31,130 bases of DNA from DASRCB01 sp035653295 (GTDB taxonomy: Bacteria > Acidobacteriota > Terriglobia > Bryobacterales > Bryobacteraceae): contig DASRCB010000071.1 in assembly GCA_035653295.1 (NCBI GenBank), positions 1-31,130 on the forward strand, read 5' to 3'. The position numbers and the translations under genes were made by a program. The notes beneath the pieces are model-generated. The model saw nothing but the letters and a program-made list of their open reading frames with translations, ran no database searches and was not told the origin of the DNA. Below, piece after piece: positions 26,401 to 31,130 of the stretch (position 1 is the first letter of the stretch; every line of letters begins with the position of its first letter).

Positions 26401-27052
26401 AATCCATGATCCGGACCTGGCCGTGGGTGTCAATCAGCACGTTCTCCGGCTTGAGATCGCGGTGGATCACGTCTTCGGCGTGCGCGGCCTGCAAGCCTTC
26501 GCAGATCTGCTTCATCAAAGCGGCGGCCTCATCCGGCGCCAGCCGGCCGCGGAGGCGAAGGCGCTTCTTCAGGTCCTCGCCCTCGACGTACTCCATGGTG
26601 ATAAAACGCAGGTCGCCGGCGACGCCCAGATCGTAAATCCGGATGACATTGCGGTGCGTGATCTGGCGGGCCAGCAGAATCTCCTGCTTGAAGCGGCGCA
26701 GCACGGCCGGGTTCGAGGCGAGGATCGGATGGATGGTCTTCAGCGCGATAATCCGGTCCAGCTCGCGATCACGGGCCTTGAACACCATGCCCATACCGCC
26801 CTGCCCGAGCCGCTGGATGATTTCGTAGCGGCCGCCGATACGGTCGCCCGGCGTGGGTACAGGGGCCGGTCTCGCAGCGGAGGCCGCTGCTCCAGGCGCG
26901 ATGGTAGAGGGCGAGGCGGGCACGACCATGGTGCGCTGCTCGTCGGCATCGTCCACCGCCGCGTCCCGCAGCACGCCGAAATCACTGTTACAGCGGCTGC
27001 ACGAGCGCGCGGTATCTGGATTTTCGGCGTTACAGACGGGACAGCTCTGCAT
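23480..27052 (-). CDS. Membrane Ser/Thr kinase with two kinase domains, TolB-like and TPR
   Basis: A 1190-residue signalling protein. An N-terminal zinc ribbon has CxxC pairs (Cys4/7, Cys18/21). Kinase domain 1 spans about 76-330, with GQGGMG, Lys105 in IALKTI, HRDLKPEN (Asp199) and DFG (217-219). Kinase domain 2 spans about 361-613, with GEGGMG, Lys390, HRDLKPRN (Asp485) and DFG (503-505). Both keep their catalytic residues. A single membrane helix (631-650) follows, then a TolB/FlgO-like domain (RYIAVLPFRALQPD), and about nine TPR-like repeats to residue 1120. The kinases should be cytoplasmic and the TPR part periplasmic. The divergent neighbour is a GH140-like glycosidase only 49 bp away. 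No substrate is evident. Confidence 0.9.
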   Translation of the reverse strand: MQSCPVCNAENPDTARSCSRCNSDFGVLRDAAVDDADEQRTMVVPASPSTIAPGAAASAARPAPVPTPGDRIGGRYEIIQRLGQGGMGMVFKARDRELDRIIALKTIHPILASNPAVLRRFKQEILLARQITHRNVIRIYDLGVAGDLRFITMEYVEGEDLKKRLRLRGRLAPDEAAALMKQICEGLQAAHAEDVIHRDLKPENVLIDTHGQVRIMDFGLARNEDASITATGAILGTADYMSPEQARGERADVRSDIFSAGILFYEMLTGELPFAADSAVAAMLKRTRERAPRVDSIDPSTPRWLTDIVGRCLEPDPAARYQTVADILQDLDNREPRRTIAPGTATARGVLPAGSMLGARYRIEELAGEGGMGRVYRATDLDLHRSVALKVVRPELAEDSDTLEKLKQEILLASRISHRHVLRIHDLGEADGLRFISMAWVDGEDLEQLISRSAGPLPEDRIIALARQLCEGLEAAHREGIVHRDLKPRNVLLDSAGNACISDFGLAQASGGGAGEVAGTPRYMSPEQAEGKPVDARTDIYSLGLVLYEAATGEVPFTGDSALQVMVRRLVATPKNPRLLNPALSEHTAAVIMRCLERDRDLRYPSARALLDDLEPAPAPGTPRPRVNRRWIYAAAAVLVAIAASLGLWRVLRGPARLEGRYIAVLPFRALQPDASLSLAAEGISDAIATRLFSLSSVHLTAAPEKADLNQPITDIARRLGANLLINGTVQSVGGRLSVTVHLVDPQTRRWIWGHDFSGSTDDLLNIQEQICAQLIAALNVHPSEREERAGAKPTDDAAAYDLYLEGRKVLKDRHDAQGATEALNFFEQASSKDPSFTLAWTGITDASLQLYRIKKDSIWSDKALAAAQQAHGLNPGLAEAHLAMGSAYTATGRNDQAIAELKDALKLAPNSDDAYVRLGRAYMAIGRANDALDAFRHAVKANPYYWSNHYQLGVACLRLGRNKEALAEFQKVTELNPGHASAYNNIGAIYERESRFDESIRMFQKAIQLQPYAGPYSNLGTEYFFLGRYQDAIPMFEKAVELSPNDEVAAGNLADAYRQAGEKEKARATYERAIRLAYKELEVNPQNAGALGSLARYYAQNGDPAKGAEFIARARAINSADNELMYNEAVVDALGGRTQQALNVLEDALANGYSLEEARRDPDLKSVRALPGFETAARRATAKAGETHE

Positions 27053-27063
27053 GACGGACTGGA

Positions 27064-27117
27064 CCGGACGGTCCGGATATCATCCATACATTGGACCACG
27101 AATGCGCATCCGGACCG
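27064..27117. promoter_or_regulatory. Palindrome cluster with GGTCCGG half-sites between kinase and GH140
   Basis: CCGGAC-G-GTCCGG (27064-27076) is a perfect 6+1+6 palindrome. A further copy of its right part, inverted (ATCCGGACCG at 27108-27117, against CGGTCCGGAT at 27069-27078), lies 29 nt on, just inside the GH140 coding start. The first palindrome sits where the -35 of the TACATT promoter would be. Candidate operator; the regulator is unknown. Confidence 0.4.
27087..27092 (+). promoter_or_regulatory. Putative -10 box (TACATT) for the GH140-like gene
   Basis: TACATT ends 9 nt before ATG 27102, with no Shine-Dalgarno between. The upstream palindrome overlaps its -35 position. Confidence 0.4.
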
Positions 27118-28931
27118 TATCGTTGATTGCCACTATTGCCTGCGGTGTCTGCTCCGCCGCGCACGTCTGGGAGAAGCAGGAGTTGACGTTTACCTCGGCG
27201 CGCGCCTGGCCGAACCCGTACACATCGGTGACGGTCTGGGTGGACGTGGACGGTCCTTCGCTCCACCAACGCGTTTACGGCTTCTGGGATGGCGGGCGGA
27301 CCTTCCGTGTTCGGCTGCTGGCGACCGCGCCGGGTGTGTGGCGCTGGCGCAGCGGCTCCGAACCGGCGGACCCCGGCCTCGCAGGAAAGAGCGGCGCTTT
27401 TGAAGCGGTCCCGTGGACCGAGGCCGAAAAGGCGGCCAACCCTCTGCGCCGCGGCTTCCTGCGCGCTACTGCAAACCATCACGCCGTCGAGCTTGCCGAC
27501 GGCACGCCGTTTTTCATCCTCGGCGATACGGAATACTCCATCGCCACGAACAGCTTCCGCTGGTACGACGACGACGCGGAGCGTCCCCTCGGGCCTCAGG
27601 CCGGCTTCAAGGATTACGTGCGCTACCGCCATCGCGAAGGCTACAACGCCGTCGCCATCATCGCTGCATTTCCGGCGTGGGCCACCGACGGCTACCCCGC
27701 CCACATCTACCTCAACGATGCCGATCATACCTGCGTCCGATCCGCCTGGACCGCGTACGGAACAACGAGCGCCAAGAATATGGTGAACGAAGGCGGCCGT
27801 CCGTTTCTTTTCCCCGGAAAAGTTCCTGGTTACGAGACGGTCTATCCGGACATCGACCGCCTCAACCCGGCTTACTTCCAGTACCTCGACCGTAAGGTCG
27901 ACTACCTGAACGCGCAGGGGATCATCCCCTTCATCGAAGTGGCGCGGCGCGACGTGAGCATGTGCTGGAAGAAGTTCTACGGCTGGCCCGATTCCTACGC
28001 GCGCTACATCCAGTACGTGTGGGCGCGCTACCAGGCCAATAACTGCGTGTTCAGCCCGATTCACTTCGACATCGACGAGGAGACCGTACCCGCGTCGGAC
28101 TACAACGAGGCGATCGCGCTGGTTATGCGCCGCTTCGGACCGCCGCCCTACGGCACGCTGCTCACCGCGAACGCGAATCCATCGACGCTGGTGAATTTCG
28201 GCGAGCCTTCCTGGGTCACGCTGCACCAGATGGGCAACAAGCGCGAGCACGACTGGTATTGGTACCTGACCGAGATTTTTCAGGCGCCCGTGCCGCGGCC
28301 CGCGCTGAACGGTGAGCCCTACTACGCCGGATACAAGGACGTGTTCGGGCTTGGCCATGGCGGGTATCAGTACGGCGCCGAGGGCGGTTCGGAGCTGGAC
28401 GATCAGTACGTGCGATCCGGTATGTACGGGAGTTTTCTGTCAGGCGGGCTTGCCGGTCATATTTACGGCGCGGAGGGCATCTGGGGCGCGGACATCGAGC
28501 CCACCGCGCCGGTGAAGATGTGGGACGCGTTCCAGTGGCGCTCCGGGGCGCAGATGAAATATCTTCGCGATTTCGCGTTTTCGATCGGACGCCGTTTTCA
28601 GGACCTTGTTCCCGACGCAAACCTCGTTTCGCCGAGCAAAACCCATACCGTACTGGGCTATGAGGGTTGGGCGTATTGCGCGCGCACTCCGGACAAGACG
28701 GCGTTCCTGGCGTATTTCGAGAAGGGCTGTCCGCACAGCCGTATCCGCGCGGCGCGGCTTTCGAGCCGTTACCGCGCGCAGTGGTTCGATCCCCGGAACG
28801 GGACGTGGGTGGATGCGGGCATCCTGGAGGCGAATAACATCGGTATTATCACGCTGCCTCCGTTCCCGAGCGATGCGGATTGGGGGCTGCGGCTGGAATA
28901 CGCCGGGCCGGGGGAGAGAAAGCCTGAGTGA
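27102..28931 (+). CDS. Secreted GH140-like apiosidase (DUF5060 and DUF4038)
   Basis: A 609-residue exported glycosidase. The signal peptide is MRIRTVSLIATIACGVCSAA. An N-terminal beta-sandwich of the DUF5060 type follows (WEKQELTFTSARAWPNPYTS, VTVWVDVDGPSLHQRVYGFW), then the DUF4038 TIM-barrel (residues about 115-450), seen in LADGTPFFILGDTEYSIAT and in CVFSPIHFDIDEETVP (acidic residues on the strand end) and HIYGAEGIWGADIEP. A C-terminal beta domain ends in GIITLPPFPSDADWGLRLE. Family GH140 removes apiose from pectin (rhamnogalacturonan II); the actual substrate here is inferred from the family. The catalytic pair is not assigned. It is divergent from the kinase with a 49-bp spacer and converges on yjbQ with a 6-bp gap. 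Confidence 0.75.
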   Translation: MRIRTVSLIATIACGVCSAAHVWEKQELTFTSARAWPNPYTSVTVWVDVDGPSLHQRVYGFWDGGRTFRVRLLATAPGVWRWRSGSEPADPGLAGKSGAFEAVPWTEAEKAANPLRRGFLRATANHHAVELADGTPFFILGDTEYSIATNSFRWYDDDAERPLGPQAGFKDYVRYRHREGYNAVAIIAAFPAWATDGYPAHIYLNDADHTCVRSAWTAYGTTSAKNMVNEGGRPFLFPGKVPGYETVYPDIDRLNPAYFQYLDRKVDYLNAQGIIPFIEVARRDVSMCWKKFYGWPDSYARYIQYVWARYQANNCVFSPIHFDIDEETVPASDYNEAIALVMRRFGPPPYGTLLTANANPSTLVNFGEPSWVTLHQMGNKREHDWYWYLTEIFQAPVPRPALNGEPYYAGYKDVFGLGHGGYQYGAEGGSELDDQYVRSGMYGSFLSGGLAGHIYGAEGIWGADIEPTAPVKMWDAFQWRSGAQMKYLRDFAFSIGRRFQDLVPDANLVSPSKTHTVLGYEGWAYCARTPDKTAFLAYFEKGCPHSRIRAARLSSRYRAQWFDPRNGTWVDAGILEANNIGIITLPPFPSDADWGLRLEYAGPGERKPE

Positions 28932-28937
28932 AAGTTG

Positions 28938-29363
28938 TTATTCGCCGATAACGTGCAGCACCACAGACCTGCGATGCGCCACGCGCCGGTGCTCGAAGAG
29001 ATACACTCCCTGCCAGGTTCCCAGGGCCAGCTCGCCTTCATGGATCGGAATACTCAGCTGCGCGTTGGTGAGCGCGGTGCGGATGTGCGAGGTCATGTCG
29101 TCCAGCCCTTCTGCGGTATGCCGATAATGGCCGGGCTCCTCGGGAACGAGCCGCTCGAAGAAATCGGCCATATCGGCAGTGACGTCGGGATCGGCGTTCT
29201 CCTGAATCACCAGCGAAGCCGAGGTGTGCCGGCAGAAAGCAGTGAGCAGTCCGGTTTGAATCTTCAGAGGGGCCAGCCAGCGCTCGATTTCGCGGGTGAA
29301 ATTGTACAGGCCTTTGCCGCGCGTGGAGATGGTGAGCTGGTGCGTGGCCTGGCGCAGGCTCAC
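28938..29363 (-). CDS. yjbQ: YjbQ family (UPF0047) protein
   Basis: A 141-residue protein of the YjbQ/UPF0047 family, for which a weak thiamine-phosphate synthase activity has been reported in E. coli, although the true role is unclear. Family blocks are intact: FCRHTSASLVIQENADPDV, GLDDMTSHIRTAL, SIPIHEGELALGTWQGVYL and LFEHRRVAHRRSVVL. It starts at GTG (29363-29361), which overlaps the glmS stop as GTGA, so it is translationally coupled to glmS. A functional link to amino-sugar metabolism is not implied by the family; co-expression is what the layout shows. Confidence 0.92.
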   Translation of the reverse strand: MSLRQATHQLTISTRGKGLYNFTREIERWLAPLKIQTGLLTAFCRHTSASLVIQENADPDVTADMADFFERLVPEEPGHYRHTAEGLDDMTSHIRTALTNAQLSIPIHEGELALGTWQGVYLFEHRRVAHRRSVVLHVIGE

Positions 29364-31130
29364 TCGACGGTCACGCTCTTGGCCAGATTGCGGGGCTGAT
29401 CAACGTCGCATCCACGCCGCACGGCGATGTGGTAAGCGAGCAGCTGCAAGGGCACGATCTCCAGGATGGGCAGCAGCATTTCATCGGTGGCGGGGATCTC
29501 GATGATGTGGTCGGCCAGCTTCGATACCTCCGCCACGTCCTGCGGGCAAACCACTGCGATCACGATGCCGCTGCGCGCCTTCACTTCCTGGATGTTGGAC
29601 AGCGTCTTCTCGTAACGAATGCGGCTGTCCTCGCTTTCGGGGTCTCGCGTGGCCAGCACCACCACTGGCAGATTCTCGTCGATCAGTGCGTTGGGGCCGT
29701 GCTTCATCTCGCCCGCGGGGTACCCTTCGGCGTGGATGTAGGAGATCTCCTTCAGCTTCAGCGCGCCCTCGAGCGCGATGGGGAAGTGGATGCCGCGGCC
29801 GAGAAACAGGAAGTCGGTGGCGCGAAAAAGGGTCTTCACCAGCTCGTCGTAGATACTGTCGTGGTCGAGAATCGATTCCAGCTTCCCCGGCACGCGCACC
29901 AGTTCCTGCACCAGGCGCCGCGACAACTCGGGCGAGAGCGTCTCGCGCGCCTGGCCGAGGTACATCGCAAGTATGAAGAGGGCCGTGAGCTGGCAGGTGA
30001 ACGCCTTCGTGGAGGCCACGCCGATCTCCGGTCCGGCGTGCGTGAGCAGCGTGCCGGCGGCTTCGCGCGTGATCATCGCGCCCACGACGTTACAGATGGC
30101 CAGCGTTTTGGAGCCCTTCTGTTTCGCTTCGCGCTGCGCGGCCAGAGTGTCGGCGGTCTCGCCGGACTGCGAAATGACTACCGTGAGCGTGTCCTCCGGC
30201 ACGATCGGGTCGCGATAGCGAAACTCGCTGCCGTAGTCCACCTCGACCGGAATGCGCGCCAGCTTCTCGATCATGAACTTCCCGGCAAGCGCCGCGTGCC
30301 AGCTGGTGCCACAGGCGATCAGCCGCATCTGACGAAAGGCTTTGAAATCCTTAGGGCCGATGTCCATCTCGTCCAGGAACACGCGTCCCGATTCCTGCCC
30401 GACGCGGCCCAGCATGGTGTCGCGAACCGCCCGCGGCTGCTCGAAGATTTCCTTGAGCATGAAGTGCTTGTAGCCGCCCTTTTCGGCCATGATGGGGTCC
30501 CACAGAATGTGCGAGACCTGCCGCTTGATGGGCTTGCCGTTGAAGTCGGTCAGGTGGACTCCGTCGGGCGTGAGGACGGCCATGTCGCCGTCGCTGAGAA
30601 AGAACATGTCGCGGGTGTGGCTCAGAATCGCGGGCACATCGGAGGCCACGAAATACTCGCCTTCGCCCAGCCCGATGACCACCGGCGGTCCGGAACGCAC
30701 GGCCACGATTTTGTTCGGATCGGAACTGGCGATGATGGCGAGAGCGAAGACCCCGGAAATCTGCTTTACGGCTCGGCGCACAGCGTCTTCCAGATGGCCC
30801 TCGTAATACTTCTCGATCAGGTGGGCGATGACTTCCGTGTCCGTCTCGGTGACGAAGCGGTGCCCTTCCAGCTGCAGCTGCTGCTTCAATCCGAGGTAGT
30901 TTTCGACGATGCCGTTGTGCACCACCACGATGTCGCCGGTGCAGTCGCGATGGGGGTGCGCGTTCTCTTCGGTGGGGCGTCCATGCGTCGCCCAGCGGGT
31001 GTGGCCGATGCCGTAAGGGCCGTCAACAGGGTTGATGCGGATGGTGTCTTCCAGATTGCGCAGTTTCCCGGAAGCGCGGCGAATCGCCAGATGACTATCT
31101 CCGTTCAGGACCGCGATTCCGGCCGAATCG
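29360..31130 (-). CDS. glmS: Glutamine-fructose-6-phosphate aminotransferase, 5' partial
   Basis: GlmS makes glucosamine-6-phosphate from fructose-6-phosphate and glutamine, the entry step to peptidoglycan and LPS amino sugars. The window holds 589 residues to the stop at 29360. The first about 30 residues, including the catalytic Cys2, lie beyond the right edge, and the visible chain begins DSAGIAVLNGDSHLAIRRAS. The glutaminase domain shows IGHTRWATHGRPT and VVHNGIVENYLGLK. Two SIS (isomerase) domains follow, with LIACGTSWHAALAGKFMIE, ISQSGETADTLAAQREAKQK, and GRGIHFPIALEGALKLKEIS with YPAGEMKHGPNALID. The C-terminus DQPRNLAKSVTVE is typical. It overlaps yjbQ by 4 nt. Confidence 0.97.
   Translation of the reverse strand, partial: DSAGIAVLNGDSHLAIRRASGKLRNLEDTIRINPVDGPYGIGHTRWATHGRPTEENAHPHRDCTGDIVVVHNGIVENYLGLKQQLQLEGHRFVTETDTEVIAHLIEKYYEGHLEDAVRRAVKQISGVFALAIIASSDPNKIVAVRSGPPVVIGLGEGEYFVASDVPAILSHTRDMFFLSDGDMAVLTPDGVHLTDFNGKPIKRQVSHILWDPIMAEKGGYKHFMLKEIFEQPRAVRDTMLGRVGQESGRVFLDEMDIGPKDFKAFRQMRLIACGTSWHAALAGKFMIEKLARIPVEVDYGSEFRYRDPIVPEDTLTVVISQSGETADTLAAQREAKQKGSKTLAICNVVGAMITREAAGTLLTHAGPEIGVASTKAFTCQLTALFILAMYLGQARETLSPELSRRLVQELVRVPGKLESILDHDSIYDELVKTLFRATDFLFLGRGIHFPIALEGALKLKEISYIHAEGYPAGEMKHGPNALIDENLPVVVLATRDPESEDSRIRYEKTLSNIQEVKARSGIVIAVVCPQDVAEVSKLADHIIEIPATDEMLLPILEIVPLQLLAYHIAVRRGCDVDQPRNLAKSVTVE

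Noticed and set aside
27030..28358. 442-codon minus-strand frame antisense to the GH140-like gene
   Set aside because: No recognisable domain, and it overlaps the start of the kinase and a well-supported secreted glycosidase.

Overview
The window is a gene-dense, GC-rich (low-60s % by eye) bacterial chromosome segment. Its content points to an Acidobacteriota soil bacterium of the Bryobacterales/Solibacter kind (inference). The reasons are a PadR regulator paired with a GDLxE-prefix membrane protein, many secreted peptidases and glycoside hydrolases, a Ser/Thr kinase-TPR receptor, and secreted LolA-like proteins. I see no phage, insertion sequence, CRISPR array, tRNA or rRNA.

Layout. 1-1138 (minus): DUF1990 protein, PadR regulator and the start of a membrane protein, closely packed but broken by six single-base losses of the same sign. 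1299-9725 (plus): amino-acid permease, GH20 hexosaminidase-like enzyme, DUF885 metallopeptidase-like protein, an unlisted 52-residue HTH-like protein behind a palindrome, a GH37 trehalase-like enzyme and an S9 peptidase. 9708-11098 (minus): glycerol facilitator and GNAT acetyltransferase, with a 1-nt overlap. 11099-11460: a non-coding stretch with repeats and a terminator-like hairpin. 11461-12465 (minus): lone sugar-binding lipoprotein. 12591-15124 (minus): GH29 fucosidase (one frameshift) abutting a GT-C-type membrane protein. 15198-18594: convergent uvrB and xseA. 18690-19673 (minus): secreted mutarotase-like protein. 19808-21338 (minus): amidase with a small upstream partner ORF. 21362-23446 (plus): branched-chain acyl-CoA dehydrogenase and a secreted LolA-like protein. 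23480-27052 (minus): zinc-ribbon, two kinase domains, TM, TolB-like domain and TPRs. 27102-28931 (plus): GH140-like apiosidase. 28938-31130 (minus): YjbQ and glmS, the latter running off the right edge.

Taken together the genes suggest a heterotroph that breaks down plant and microbial glycans (hexosamine, fucose, apiose and trehalose-type linkages) and peptides outside the cytoplasm and imports amino acids, glycerol and sugars, alongside housekeeping repair (uvrB, xseA) and amino-sugar synthesis (glmS).

Two window-wide patterns stand out. Many genes lack a Shine-Dalgarno sequence but carry a TANNNT-type -10 box only 6-12 nt before the start codon, which fits leaderless or very short-leader transcripts. 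All seven frame breaks I could resolve are explained by one missing base each, several in short homopolymers, so sequence error is more likely than gene decay.
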